Assembly (NCBI GenBank): GCA_030622755.1
Contig: JAUXFT010000001.1
Coordinates: 1 to 64,000, forward strand
Direction of reading: 5' to 3'
DNA: 64,000 nt
DNA from: Aestuariirhabdus sp.
GTDB lineage: Bacteria; Pseudomonadota; Gammaproteobacteria; Pseudomonadales; Aestuariirhabdaceae
Made by a program: the position numbers and the translations under genes. Shown piece after piece: positions 49,562 through 61,039 of this stretch; positions within the stretch are counted from its first letter, which is position 1, and every line of letters begins with the position of its first letter. The notes beneath the pieces are model-generated. The model was not told the DNA's origin. It was given only the letters and a program-made list of their open reading frames with translations, and did no database searches.

Positions 49562-49852
49562 TTAGCCACCACCCTTTCTGAAGTACAAATTAAACTTCTT
49601 CATAAATTCATCTACTGATTTATTTTCCACCCCCTTAAAAGAAAACTCAACTTTCATCACCGGAAGAGATATCGAGGCAATCTTTCTTGGCGGTAACACG
49701 GACGAACGCACACAAACTACTCCGTAATCAGACAGCTTAATCTGATAGGCAATCCCACCTTCAGGCCCACCGCCAACCTCGTTAGTATCCAGTTCAAATT
49801 GCTCGCACAATCTAAGCAGTTGTCTTTTAAACTCCGACGGTGTCAGAGACAT
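49562..49852 (-). CDS. hypothetical protein of the AOR operon, C-terminus ...KGGG (start possibly 49906)
   Basis: ORF tightly linked to the MoaD-like gene; MSLTPSEFKRQLLRLCEQF start inferred. Confidence 0.65.
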   Translation of the reverse strand: MSLTPSEFKRQLLRLCEQFELDTNEVGGGPEGGIAYQIKLSDYGVVCVRSSVLPPRKIASISLPVMKVEFSFKGVENKSVDEFMKKFNLYFRKGGG

Positions 49853-49881
49853 CTCTTTGACCAAATCTACAGACACCCTCC

Positions 49882-50151
49882 CTAGCCTCCTGCAACCGCT
49901 GGCCATACGGCTAGCGTGTCCCCGACTTGCAACAGATGATGATCACGCTCGCTTTCACAAACAAAAACACCATTTACCACGACAAGATGCGCTTCCTCCA
50001 ATGGAACGCTATACAAGTTAAGGATTTCATGTACATTTACGACTTCATCCACTTCAATCACAATCGTGTTATTACGCGCGCCTGCTGGCAAGTATTTACC
50101 AAATGAAGCGTATAACTTAAGAGTTATTTTCATCACAATATTCCTGAACAA
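49882..50151 (-). CDS. MoaD/ThiS family ubiquitin-like sulfur carrier
   Basis: ITLKLYASFGKYLPAGARNNTIVIEVDE...VVVNGVFVCESERDHHLLQVGDTLAVWPAVAGG with terminal GG. Confidence 0.85.
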   Translation of the reverse strand: MFRNIVMKITLKLYASFGKYLPAGARNNTIVIEVDEVVNVHEILNLYSVPLEEAHLVVVNGVFVCESERDHHLLQVGDTLAVWPAVAGG

Positions 50152-50152
50152 C

Positions 50153-51415
50153 TCACCTTACCAAGGTCGCATCAGTTTGCGCGACGGCAAGATAGGCTTC
50201 CATGATTTTATTGGGATCCTTCATCAATACTTCTTTGAATGCACCCAACAGATAGCGGCCTTCAATCAGCCCTCTTAACGCACCTTGATGGTCCCGATGC
50301 CCAACCACAGTTGCCCCTACCAGCTTTTCACCATCAAATTGCAAACACAGGTATCGATACCGATCAGGATCAAAACGCTCCACCATATCCCCACCTTCGA
50401 CACCTTGCCAGATACCAATAGAGCAAGAAAGTAGACCCAGGGTATCCAGCACATTCATAACCAATGACCCCCTATGGCGAACACTGGATGCTCTGAGCAT
50501 ATTCATTGCCGCAATATGCCCATGCTCAACGGCCGTAGGCTGAATCGCTTGCACTTCTCTCTTGCCACTCGAAAAGTCCAGGGCCTGAGCGACGTCACCC
50601 GCAGCAAATACATTCTCATAGCTCGTCAACATGAATTCATCAACCAGCACCCCATGATCTACTACAATCTGATCCCCTTGTAAAAAGGCAGTATTGGGTT
50701 TGACACCCGCCGCCGCAATCAACAGTCCTGCATCAAGCACATCACCAGTACTCAGGTGAATATTCAATCGAGTTTCACTTCTTTGCTCAACTCGAACAAT
50801 ATCAGTGGACGTTAAAATCCTGACCCCCTTATATTCACACCAGCCCTTCAATAAACCACCGGCTTTCTCTCCCATCATTCGAGGTACCATGCGATCCTGA
50901 TGCTCCACAACAGTTAATTCCACCCCTCTCAACGCCAACGCCTCAAGAATGATAGATCCGATAAACCCTGCCCCCATAAGCACGACAGGCATATCAGCCT
51001 GAGCGTATTGAGCTACCGACCGGGCATCTTCCAACGTCCAGCAGTTATGAACACGGGAATTATTAATACCTTCAATCTTCGGCTTCAGCGGTACGGAACC
51101 CGTCGCAAGGAGACAGCGGTCATATGACAGCGCACCACCATTTTCAAGCATTACCGACTGATTAGCACAATCGAGAGAGACAGCCACATCTTTTATAACT
51201 TCGATATTCAGAGAGTCGTAATAGTTTGGGCGTTGACGAAGGTGCGTTCCCGCCTCATCAATCTTATTGGTTAATAAATAAGGGATAGCCATTCGGGAAT
51301 AAGGATTAGCGCCCTCGGCGCTAATCATAGTTATTTTATCCGTTTTGGAATGTTGTCGAAGAGTTTCAGCTGCAGATACAGCCGCCGCTCCTGCACCGAT
51401 AATCACATGATGCAT
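50153..51415 (-). CDS. NAD(P)/FAD-dependent oxidoreductase
   Basis: HHVIIGAGAAAVSAAETLRQH FAD site; PVVLMGAGFIGSIILEALALRG second Rossmann; VFAAGDVAQALDF. Confidence 0.92.
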   Translation of the reverse strand: MHHVIIGAGAAAVSAAETLRQHSKTDKITMISAEGANPYSRMAIPYLLTNKIDEAGTHLRQRPNYYDSLNIEVIKDVAVSLDCANQSVMLENGGALSYDRCLLATGSVPLKPKIEGINNSRVHNCWTLEDARSVAQYAQADMPVVLMGAGFIGSIILEALALRGVELTVVEHQDRMVPRMMGEKAGGLLKGWCEYKGVRILTSTDIVRVEQRSETRLNIHLSTGDVLDAGLLIAAAGVKPNTAFLQGDQIVVDHGVLVDEFMLTSYENVFAAGDVAQALDFSSGKREVQAIQPTAVEHGHIAAMNMLRASSVRHRGSLVMNVLDTLGLLSCSIGIWQGVEGGDMVERFDPDRYRYLCLQFDGEKLVGATVVGHRDHQGALRGLIEGRYLLGAFKEVLMKDPNKIMEAYLAVAQTDATLVR

Positions 51416-51526
51416 TGTGTAACTCCTGCCACTAGATCGAAAATAGACTCATTAAAGAAAACCGCGCATAACAAAACCACGCACATAACAATGAACGTGG
51501 TTTGCCATTACAAATAACTACCGTGT

Positions 51527-53380
51527 TTACGAAAGACCAAGCCGGGAGCAAGTTTCATCCGTTGGTACGCCATCTTCACTCCAGCCACGTATCTCATAAT
51601 ACTGCGGTAACATGTCACCAAGTCTGGCAACCATACCTTTGGCAGGCCCTGTTTGCGCAGGTTCGGTCAGTAACCGTTTGGGTAAAGTATCATCAACAGC
51701 GGTTAAACCCGCTGCGAGATTAAAACGACGCTCCATATTCCAGATCCGCTCTCCCGTCTCAACCAAACGCTCAACGCTCCAATCACCCTCACATGCAGCA
51801 TCAATTTGTGGTGCGATATTATCAAGCGTCCATGCAAACGTCGTAAAGACACATAACCCAGAGGAATCAACAGCCGCTGTGGCATCCTGAAATGCCATTA
51901 CCAACTCAGGTTTGCCATCAGTAACTAACGGATCAGTTTTTTCCGGTACACCAAGAACTTCCGAAGAAACCGTATAGCTTCTCAGATGACATGCACCTCG
52001 ATTTGAGGTCGCATAGGTCAACCCCATCCCCTGAATTCCTCGGGGATCATAGGCAGGAAACTCCTGACTTTTGACCGTCATTGAAAGCTCTGGACGCCCA
52101 TATTTCTCACAGAGACGACGGGAACCCAAACCCAACTCTTTACCAAAGCCTACACCTCTTGCAGTTAACTCTACGGTTTTCACTAACGCTTCAGCGGATC
52201 CAAAACGAAGTTCAATACCTCCAGTATCCTCAAGCGTAAGATCTCCGGCCTCAAACATTTCCATCGCGGCAGCCAGCGTCGCACCGAAACTTATTGGATC
52301 TATACCGTCCTCATTACAAATAGCGTTTGCGTAAGTGACTGCGTCCAGATCATCGATCGCTGTATCGGAACCCATGGACCAGGCAGCCTCATATTCCAGA
52401 CCGCCAGTATTGCCCCAATACTCTGGTTTGTTTTTGATTGAAAAATGGGTTTGGTCAACCGTTGATATACGGCCACAGGCAATAGTGCAACCAAAACACC
52501 CGGCATTTCTGGTCAGGTTTGGTTTACCATCACTTTCTCTCGGCTCGTGCATTGCCTCACCGGAGATACTGTGTGCTGATTCAAACTGGACTTGAGAAGC
52601 GTTCCTGGTAGGCATGGCACCCATTTCATTAATAACATTCATTAACACCTGGGTTCCGTAGGTAGGTAACCCTTGGCCGGTAACCGCATTCTCGGCCAGG
52701 ACCTGCTTCTGAATCGCAACCTCCTTCATAAAACGCTGCGGATCTTTAAGCCCTGAAACACCAAGGGAGCCACGCACAGCCACGGCCTTCAAGTTCTTTG
52801 AAGCCATGACAGTTCCAACACCAGAACGCCCTGCAGCGCGATGCAGATCGTTCACTATTGCGGAGTAAAGGCAACCCTGCTCAGCAGATCGTCCTACAGC
52901 AGCAATTCTTAACCGCGGATCCTGGTGGCGCTGGCGGATCGCTTCATCGGTAGCCCAGACACTGGTACCCCATAAGTCAGCTGCATCGAGCAACTCAGCT
53001 TTATCATCTTCTATATGTAGATAAACAGGTTTATCTGAACGACCTTCAAAGATCACCATATCCCAACCGGCATTTCTTAGCTCCGCGCCAATAAAGCCTC
53101 CAGAGTTAGAGCAAGCAATAGCACCAGTAAGTGGGCTTTTGGTTACGACCGCGTACCGTCCGCCGGTCGCAGCCATTGTTCCCGTCAGAGGACCATTGGC
53201 CATAATGAGCTTGTTTTCGGGGGACAGTGCATCCACCTGAGGATCGACCTCTTCACACAAATAACGCGACGCCAACCCTCGCTGTCCAAGATATTTTTGC
53301 GCCCAATCCATTTTCAAGGGTTCAGGTGCAATAACACCGGTTGTTAGATTTACGCGTAGAATTTTTCTAGACCATGTCAT
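51527..53380 (-). CDS. aldehyde:ferredoxin oxidoreductase family protein (tungsten/molybdopterin)
   Basis: KILRVNLTTGVIAPEPL...GQRGLASRYL; NAGCFGCTIACGR Fe-S ligands; CVFTTFAW. Confidence 0.93.
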   Translation of the reverse strand: MTWSRKILRVNLTTGVIAPEPLKMDWAQKYLGQRGLASRYLCEEVDPQVDALSPENKLIMANGPLTGTMAATGGRYAVVTKSPLTGAIACSNSGGFIGAELRNAGWDMVIFEGRSDKPVYLHIEDDKAELLDAADLWGTSVWATDEAIRQRHQDPRLRIAAVGRSAEQGCLYSAIVNDLHRAAGRSGVGTVMASKNLKAVAVRGSLGVSGLKDPQRFMKEVAIQKQVLAENAVTGQGLPTYGTQVLMNVINEMGAMPTRNASQVQFESAHSISGEAMHEPRESDGKPNLTRNAGCFGCTIACGRISTVDQTHFSIKNKPEYWGNTGGLEYEAAWSMGSDTAIDDLDAVTYANAICNEDGIDPISFGATLAAAMEMFEAGDLTLEDTGGIELRFGSAEALVKTVELTARGVGFGKELGLGSRRLCEKYGRPELSMTVKSQEFPAYDPRGIQGMGLTYATSNRGACHLRSYTVSSEVLGVPEKTDPLVTDGKPELVMAFQDATAAVDSSGLCVFTTFAWTLDNIAPQIDAACEGDWSVERLVETGERIWNMERRFNLAAGLTAVDDTLPKRLLTEPAQTGPAKGMVARLGDMLPQYYEIRGWSEDGVPTDETCSRLGLS

Positions 53381-53398
53381 ATCTATTCCTCCCCGGAG

Positions 53399-53878
53399 TC
53401 AGGCGTTTTGAGCGCTAGCTGGATTATTGGTAGCGGCCCATTTACGCATTCGATCCATACCTGTTGCTGCAGCATCAATAAAAGTAATGGCATCCGTAGG
53501 GCAGGCTTCAACGCATTTTGGAGCTCCATCACACAGATCACATTTCGCAACCTTTCCGGTATCAGGAACATAATTAATCGTGCCGAAAGGGCAAGCGATC
53601 GTGCACACTTTACAACCAACACAAAGGTCATCATTTACCAGTTTTGCACCCAGACCTCCATCAGTACGAATTGCATCAACCGGGCACGCCTTCATGCACC
53701 ACGCCTCACTGCACTGTGTACAGGTATAAGGCACGAAACGCCCCTCATGGTGGAATTCAAAAACCTGAATGCGTGATCGAGAAGGATTAAAAACTCCTTC
53801 CTTCTCGAAGGAACACGCCATTTCGCATTGGCGACACCCCGTGCATTTGTCAGGATCAATATTGAGTGACTTCTGCAT
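53399..53878 (-). CDS. 4Fe-4S ferredoxin-type electron transfer protein of the AOR operon
   Basis: Multiple CxxCxxxC(P) clusters: CTGCRQCEMACSF, CTQCSEAWCMKACP, CVGCKVCTIACPFG, CDLCDGAPKCVEACP. Confidence 0.93.
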   Translation of the reverse strand: MQKSLNIDPDKCTGCRQCEMACSFEKEGVFNPSRSRIQVFEFHHEGRFVPYTCTQCSEAWCMKACPVDAIRTDGGLGAKLVNDDLCVGCKVCTIACPFGTINYVPDTGKVAKCDLCDGAPKCVEACPTDAITFIDAAATGMDRMRKWAATNNPASAQNA

Positions 53879-54257
53879 TGATTACTCCCTTTGTTTTATT
53901 ATTTTTGCAACCCTGCTCCTACTTCAACTCACAAGTTTGCCATTCTTACGACTAATCAAAAGATGATTATAGCAATACCCCTATTTTTCGCCGTAGTATT
54001 TGAAAATGGTTTATATAGACATTGGTCACAAACAAAACGACTAACTGAATAGTGTAATAGCAGCAGAAAACTAACAACCTTGAGAACACAGGGTCACTTT
54101 GGCTGAAAAAAGGGAATTACAGCATCCTCACAAACCCCAAGAGAACCGAGTGTGACCAGGATCTTTGCTATATAAATGCATTAAAGAAAACAAGAAAGCA
54201 GAGCTTAGGGATTGTCTTAGAAAGTATTCAAACCGGTAACGATGATCAAACAGATAC

Positions 54258-54288
54258 AAAAAAGCCCCGCATTTCTGCGAGGCTTAAT
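54258..54288 (-). terminator. Rho-independent terminator of tRNA-Ser
   Basis: - strand AAGCCTCGCAGAAATGCGGGGCTTTTTT. Confidence 0.75.
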
Positions 54289-54292
54289 TATG

Positions 54293-54383
54293 TGGCGGTG
54301 AGCCAGGGATTCGAACCCCGGGTAGGCTATTAACCTACGGCAGTTTTCAAGACTGCTGCATTCAACCACTCTGCCAGCCCACC
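54293..54383 (-). tRNA. tRNA-Ser (UGA)
   Basis: - strand GGTGGGCTGGCAGAGTGGTTGAATGCAGCAGTCTTGAAAACTGCCGTAGGTTAATAGCCTACCCGGGGTTCGAATCCCTGGCTCACCGCCA. Confidence 0.97.
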
Positions 54384-54665
54384 TACAAACAGCATGCATA
54401 AATACCTGCCGCTGAGATGGCGCAAATCTTACCGTTTTTAAAACCCCTGTCAACGGCTTATTGATTGATTTTCTTAGTGCTGGGTGACTTTTATCGATGG
54501 AATACCGGAACCTTAATCGCCGCACCGACTCAAAACACCATGAATAGGGTTTTAAAGTCTATTCCTTAACCAGCCTATCCCTGGTTGAGCTTGATTTAGG
54601 CTATACCACCGGTATGATGGTAACTATTACTACACTTGAAATTAGTGCTACGGAGAAACTCGTTA

Positions 54666-55334
54666 ATGAACGAACAAGCAACTGCAATTGCCCGCTCGGA
54701 AGAGCAGGTACTGCAAACCAACAAAGTAATTCGTAATACCTATATGCTTCTGGGAATGACGCTGTTCTTCAGTGCTTTAACCAGTACTTTAGCTATTGTG
54801 TTTGAAGTACCACGATTACACTGGGTCTTATCTCTGGCAGTAATGATCGGCCTGCTATTTGCCGTGAGCAAAGCAAGAAACAGTGTCTGGGCGTTGCCTC
54901 TGGTATTTCTGTTTACCGGCTACATGGGACTACAACTTGGCCCCATCATCTCTCATTACCTTGTGCTACCAAATGGAGCTGACATCGTATCGACTGCCCT
55001 TGGTATGACCGGCGTAATTTTCTTTGCTCTATCAGGATATGCTTTAACTACCCGTAAAGACTTTAGTTTTATGCGTGGGTTCCTGTTTGTTGGCCTTATC
55101 GTATTAATTGCCGCGATGTTGATCAGCATGTTCTTCTCCATTAGCGGAATGCAAATTGCCATTTCCGTAATGGCCGTGATGATTTTTTCAGGCTTAATCC
55201 TGTATGACACCAGCAACATCATTCATGGTGGCGAAACCAACTACGTCATGGCGACAGACGGATTGTATCTGAACATCTACAACCTGTTTATACACTTGCT
55301 ACACTTAGTTGGCATATTTGGTGGTGATGATTAA
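54666..55334 (+). CDS. Bax inhibitor-1/YccA family protein (start trimmed to MNEQATAI)
   Basis: Seven TM segments; VIRNTYMLLGMTLFFSALTSTLA, C-terminal YDTSNIIHGGETNYVMATDGLYLNIYNLFIHLLHLVGIFGG. Confidence 0.92.
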   Translation: MNEQATAIARSEEQVLQTNKVIRNTYMLLGMTLFFSALTSTLAIVFEVPRLHWVLSLAVMIGLLFAVSKARNSVWALPLVFLFTGYMGLQLGPIISHYLVLPNGADIVSTALGMTGVIFFALSGYALTTRKDFSFMRGFLFVGLIVLIAAMLISMFFSISGMQIAISVMAVMIFSGLILYDTSNIIHGGETNYVMATDGLYLNIYNLFIHLLHLVGIFGGDD

Positions 55335-55354
55335 ACCGCTATAATGTACTCAAA

Positions 55355-55384
55355 GGCCCCGACCACATCGGGGCTTTTTTTTAT
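55355..55384 (+). terminator. Rho-independent terminator
   Basis: GGCCCCGA-ccaca-TCGGGGCTTTTTTTT. Confidence 0.88.
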
Positions 55385-55423
55385 CTTTCTATAGGATTTT
55401 ACACAAAATCAAAGACGGACCTG

Positions 55424-55816
55424 ATGCAATATATAATAGCTATTTACGGAGCCCCTTTTTCAAGCCAATCCAGCCAAACGGCTCTTTACTTCTGCCGCGA
55501 AGCTATTGCCAAAGGGCATCATATATCACGAGTTTTCTTCTATCAGGATGCCGTTCATAATGCCAGTTCACTAGCTTCGCCACCTCAGGATGAAACTGAT
55601 ATTCCCGCCCACTGGCAATCATTTATTGCTGACAACAATATTGATGGTGTGGTCTGTATTGCTGCTGCTTTAAGGCGTGGAATACTTAATGATGAAGAAC
55701 AACAACGCTACGTCAAGCCGGGATCAAATCTGGCAAACTCACTGAATCTGTCTGGCCTTGGTCAGTTAATAGAAGGGGCTGTAGTTTCTGATCGCCTCGT
55801 AAGCTTTGGAGCTTAA
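55424..55816 (+). CDS. tusD: sulfurtransferase complex subunit TusD
   Basis: DsrE fold; GVVCIAAALRRGILNDEEQ active-site Cys motif. Confidence 0.93.
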   Translation: MQYIIAIYGAPFSSQSSQTALYFCREAIAKGHHISRVFFYQDAVHNASSLASPPQDETDIPAHWQSFIADNNIDGVVCIAAALRRGILNDEEQQRYVKPGSNLANSLNLSGLGQLIEGAVVSDRLVSFGA

Positions 55817-55819
55817 CGG

Positions 55820-56176
55820 ATGTCCAGTCTATGCGTAATTACCAGTAAAGCGCCATATGGAAGCCTAAACGCTAAAGAAGCATTGGATACCGCTCTCATT
55901 GCTGCGGCATTTGATCTGAAGGTTAGCCTCATATTTGATGCGGATGGTGTCTATCAACTTCTTGACCACCAGTCTCCTACAGGGATTTCCCAAAAGAAAT
56001 TCTCGGCAGCGATACCTGCACTGGAGCTTTACGGAATAGAAAGCCTGCTTGTGTGCCGGGACTCTATTGAGCAGCGCGGAATCAATCCTGATCACTTGAT
56101 TGGCAACGCACAACTGCTTAGCAAACAGGAGATCGCCATTCACCTTGAATCTACCGATCTTGTTTTGAGTTTTTAA
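55820..56176 (+). CDS. tusC: sulfurtransferase complex subunit TusC
   Basis: ITSKAPYGSLNAKEALDTALIAAAFDLKVSLIFDADGVYQLL; synteny. Confidence 0.92.
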   Translation: MSSLCVITSKAPYGSLNAKEALDTALIAAAFDLKVSLIFDADGVYQLLDHQSPTGISQKKFSAAIPALELYGIESLLVCRDSIEQRGINPDHLIGNAQLLSKQEIAIHLESTDLVLSF

Positions 56177-56179
56177 TAC

Positions 56180-56482
56180 ATGATTTTACATACTGTTAAT
56201 AAAACACTGATGTCGAGTGATGCCCTGTCCCGATGCCTGAATCTGACGGTAAATGGAGCCGGCCTGCTTTTAATTGAAGATGGAGTGCTAAACGCTGTCG
56301 ACGGCTCTTGCGGTGAACGTATGCTGCGCGAGTATGCGGATACATTGACGCTGTACGTACTTCAGGAAGATTGCCAGGCCCGTGGCATCATCGATCTAAT
56401 CCCCCCTTACATAAATATCACGGACTACGCAGGGTTTGTAGATCTCACAGTTTGCCATGAAAAATTGATTAACTGGTCGTGA
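56180..56482 (+). CDS. tusB: sulfurtransferase complex subunit TusB
   Basis: MILHTVNKTLMSSDALSRCL...GLLLIEDGVLNAV; synteny. Confidence 0.9.
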   Translation: MILHTVNKTLMSSDALSRCLNLTVNGAGLLLIEDGVLNAVDGSCGERMLREYADTLTLYVLQEDCQARGIIDLIPPYINITDYAGFVDLTVCHEKLINWS

Positions 56483-56484
56483 GT

Positions 56485-56820
56485 ATGCAGTACATTGAAA
56501 TCGATGGATGCAACATTAGGCTAGACAAAGAAGGTTACCTGAAGGATTTACAGCAATGGTCTCCTGCTGTTGCTGAAAAGCTTGCCCTAAGCGAAGGGAT
56601 CGCTCTGACGGATGCCCACTGGGAAATCATTACTGCTTTACGTGACTTTTATGCTGAATTCGAACTCTCGCCCGCTATGCGTCCACTCGTCAAATATATT
56701 GCCCTTACTCTTGGCCGAGAGAAAGGAAAGAGCATTTACCTGTTAGGATTGTTCCCTGATAGCCCGGCCAAACGTGCATCTCGTATCGCTGGCCTCCCTA
56801 AACCGACAAATTGCCTGTGA
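56485..56820 (+). CDS. tusE: TusE/DsrC/DsvC family sulfur relay protein
   Basis: DsrC fold with penultimate Cys: GLPKPTNCL; start inferred at MQYIEIDGC. Confidence 0.93.
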   Translation: MQYIEIDGCNIRLDKEGYLKDLQQWSPAVAEKLALSEGIALTDAHWEIITALRDFYAEFELSPAMRPLVKYIALTLGREKGKSIYLLGLFPDSPAKRASRIAGLPKPTNCL

Positions 56821-56821
56821 T

Positions 56822-57832
56822 ATGACTAACATCAGAACCCCGCAACTTAGCGAACATCCATTTGCCCAATATCTTCGAATACTAGGCAAAGGCCCTCGAG
56901 GCTCGCGCTCCCTTAGCCAAGAGGAAGCATTAAGCGCAATGAGCTTGATCCTTAATGGGGAAGTAGAGGATATACAGCTGGGTGGTTTTTTACTGTTATT
57001 GCGGGTTAAAAGCGAAACCTCTGAAGAGTTAGCCGGGTTTGCCCAAGCTGTTCGTGAACACATTACTCTGCCCGAAGAACCGATTAAAGTAGATCTTGAC
57101 TGGTCCTCTTACGCTGGTAAGCGACGCCAGCTACCCTGGTTTTTACTCAGCATTCTTTTACTTCTTGATGAAAAAGTAAAAATTTTCATGCACGGCACTG
57201 AGGGTCATACTTCCGGACGCATATACACACGTAAGGTACTTGAAGCGCTGGATTTTAATATCGATCACGATTGGTCCAGCGTTAAAAACTCCCTAAACAA
57301 CACCCGATTTTCTTACATGCCTCTCGCAGCCCTGTGCCCGGAGCTGCAAACGATTATTGATCTAAAAAACACTCTGGGTGTACGTTCTCCCGTGCATTCG
57401 CTAGTCAGGCTTTTGAATCCCCTTGATGCCCCTCATGTCATTCAAAGTATTTTCCACCCGGCATACCAACCTGTTCACCAGCTGGCTGGCAAGAAGCTTG
57501 GGTATCGAAATATTTCTGTGATTAAAGGGGATGGCGGTGAGATCGAAAGAAACCCTGATAACTCTTCCCAAATTCGTGCAGTTTTAGGGGATAAGTTAGT
57601 TGAAGAAGAGTGGCCTCCACTGTTCAAGCGTAGGCACTTAAAACCAGAAAAACTGGAACTCAAGGAACTGATCGATGTATGGCGAGGGCATGCTACCCAG
57701 GAATATGGGGAAGCCGCAGTAATCAGTACGGTAGCCATTGTTTTGAAACAACTAGGAAAGGCTGAATCACAAGAGACGGCTCTGGATATGGCCCATCAAT
57801 TGTGGATTAAGCGAGATAAGACCCGCTTATAA
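56822..57832 (+). CDS. glycosyl transferase family 3-like protein (YbiB type)
   Basis: Anthranilate phosphoribosyltransferase-like fold: EALSAMSLILNGEVEDIQLGGFLLLLRVKSETSEELAGFAQAVREH; start trimmed to MTNIRTPQL. Confidence 0.85.
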   Translation: MTNIRTPQLSEHPFAQYLRILGKGPRGSRSLSQEEALSAMSLILNGEVEDIQLGGFLLLLRVKSETSEELAGFAQAVREHITLPEEPIKVDLDWSSYAGKRRQLPWFLLSILLLLDEKVKIFMHGTEGHTSGRIYTRKVLEALDFNIDHDWSSVKNSLNNTRFSYMPLAALCPELQTIIDLKNTLGVRSPVHSLVRLLNPLDAPHVIQSIFHPAYQPVHQLAGKKLGYRNISVIKGDGGEIERNPDNSSQIRAVLGDKLVEEEWPPLFKRRHLKPEKLELKELIDVWRGHATQEYGEAAVISTVAIVLKQLGKAESQETALDMAHQLWIKRDKTRL

Positions 57833-57863
57833 TCGGACACGAAGACTTAATGGTTTTATTGTT

Positions 57864-59267
57864 TCAGGATACCTCATCCTCTTCAGCGGTATACCAGCCT
57901 AGCTTTTCACGCAAAGAGACCACTTCCCCGACGATAATAAGGGTTGGCGCCCTGACATTATGCCGTGCAACAAGGTCTACTATGGTGTCCAGCGTGCCCG
58001 TAAATACACGCTGATGCCTGGTAGTACCTTGTTGAATCAATGCTATAGGAGTACTTGCATCACGGCCATGTTCTATCAATTTCGCACAAATTGTCGGCAA
58101 CCCAACCAACCCCATATAAAAAACCACTGTTTGGCCAACCTGAACTAACTCCAGCCAGGGCAACGAACAACTCCCATCTTTTAGGTGACCCGTAATAAAT
58201 CTTACGGACTGCGCATAATCTCGATGCGTAAGCGGAATACCTGCATAACAGGAACACCCCGTTGCTGCAGTAATTCCAGGAACTACCTGAAACGGAATTC
58301 CGTTTTCAGCTAACTTATCAATCTCTTCCCCTCCTCGCCCAAAAATAAAGGGATCCCCCCCTTTAAGCCGCAATACCCGATGCCCCTCTTTTGCCAGAGA
58401 GACGAGAAGATCATTGATCTCTTCTTGCGGTAAAGTATGTTGCGAGCGAGCTTTGCCGACATTTATACGCTGAGCATCACGACGCGTCATGTCGAGCACC
58501 GGCTCTGATACCAGCCGGTCATATAAAACCACATCAGCTTGCTGCATCAAACGTAGCGCTTTGAAGGTAAGCAGGTCGGGATCGCCAGGTCCACCCCCGA
58601 CCAGATACACCTCGCCTACTCCGGATTGTCCTAAATTCTCACTATCCAGGAGCTGATGCAGCCTTTGGGTTGCTTTGTCTTCCTGTCCGGCGAAGACCAA
58701 TTCGGCAATCTCCCCCTGGAGAACCGATTCCCAAAATCCGCGCCGCTCATTGATACTCGTGAAGCGCTTCTTGACCGCCTCTCGAAAACCACCGACCAAT
58801 TCCGCGAGTCTGCCGTAAGCAGCAGGAATCGTTGACTCAAGTCGTGACCTCATCAGCCGAGCCAATACGGGCGACTTACCACCACTTGAGACAGCAACAA
58901 CAATTGGGGAGCGGTCTATAATTGCAGGCAGAATGAAAGTACACAGAGGTGGATTATCAACCACATTCACTGGAATATTGGCAGCTCTGGCCCGCTCCGA
59001 TACATCAACATTAACGCTATGCACATTAGTAGCCGCTATTACCAGTACCTTTTGTTCGAGAAATTCAGGGCTAAACTCAGTAAAATTAAGCGTCACGCGT
59101 GTATCACTGGCCAAAGCCTGCAGAGCACTGCAAACCTCTGGTGCCACGACATTTATGAAAGCGCCAGCTTTTAACAATAACGTTGCTTTCCTAAGCGCAA
59201 CCTCACCACCGCCGACTACAAGACAGCGCTTCTCTTTCAAATCAAAAAATAGAGGGAGAAATTCCAT
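57864..59267 (-). CDS. cysG: siroheme synthase (trifunctional CysG)
   Basis: [32 protein letters not shown] plus SUMT domain [35 protein letters not shown]. Confidence 0.96.
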   Translation of the reverse strand: MEFLPLFFDLKEKRCLVVGGGEVALRKATLLLKAGAFINVVAPEVCSALQALASDTRVTLNFTEFSPEFLEQKVLVIAATNVHSVNVDVSERARAANIPVNVVDNPPLCTFILPAIIDRSPIVVAVSSGGKSPVLARLMRSRLESTIPAAYGRLAELVGGFREAVKKRFTSINERRGFWESVLQGEIAELVFAGQEDKATQRLHQLLDSENLGQSGVGEVYLVGGGPGDPDLLTFKALRLMQQADVVLYDRLVSEPVLDMTRRDAQRINVGKARSQHTLPQEEINDLLVSLAKEGHRVLRLKGGDPFIFGRGGEEIDKLAENGIPFQVVPGITAATGCSCYAGIPLTHRDYAQSVRFITGHLKDGSCSLPWLELVQVGQTVVFYMGLVGLPTICAKLIEHGRDASTPIALIQQGTTRHQRVFTGTLDTIVDLVARHNVRAPTLIIVGEVVSLREKLGWYTAEEDEVS

Positions 59268-59329
59268 GCTTACTGTAATTCCAAATAGCTTAAGGATTGA
59301 TAATGCTTAGGTAAAATAACATCACCGAA

Positions 59330-59353
59330 AACAAAAACGGGGCGCAAGCCCCG
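59330..59353 (-). terminator. Rho-independent terminator of serS
   Basis: - strand CGGGGCTTGCGCCCCGTTTTTGTTTT. Confidence 0.8.
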
Positions 59354-59358
59354 AGTTA

Positions 59359-60639
<1,281 letters not shown>

Positions 60640-60653
60640 TTACCTTAAAGCGA

Positions 60654-61037
60654 TTAGCTGATTAATTTTTCAACGACCAGAAAGCCGGCAAGGGTTGCCA
60701 TAAGGCAAAGCACCACACTAGCCACCATATAGCCAAATGCCACGGGAAATTCACCATTTTGGATCATCCGCAAGGCATCAAGGGAAAAGGTTGAGAATGT
60801 AGTAAACGAGCCGAGAAATCCGATGATTAATCCATTCTTCCATACCGGCGGCAATTGTAGCCGTTCTACCATCGTAAAATAAGCGATTCCGATCAAAAAG
60901 GAGCCGATAATATTAACAATCATGGTTGGTGCTGGAAAAAAACGCGCACCACTCAGCCCATAAAGATGGTAAACCATAAATCGTGAAATCGCCCCTACGG
61001 CTCCTCCCGCACCAATAAACAACAACTGTTGCCACAT
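60654..61037 (-). CDS. crcB: fluoride efflux transporter CrcB/Fluc
   Basis: GGAVGAISRFMVYHL...GTMIVNIIGSFLIG-like PTMIVNIIGSFLIGIAYF, GFLGSFTTFSTFSLDALRM. Confidence 0.95.
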   Translation of the reverse strand: MWQQLLFIGAGGAVGAISRFMVYHLYGLSGARFFPAPTMIVNIIGSFLIGIAYFTMVERLQLPPVWKNGLIIGFLGSFTTFSTFSLDALRMIQNGEFPVAFGYMVASVVLCLMATLAGFLVVEKLIS

Positions 61038-61039
61038 AT

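Noticed and set aside
49412-49618. 68-aa + strand ORF and the antisense 60-aa ORF (49390-49572)
   Set aside because: Both lie over the CsrB-like RNA and its terminator; codons follow the hairpin repeats and no ribosome-binding site supports them.
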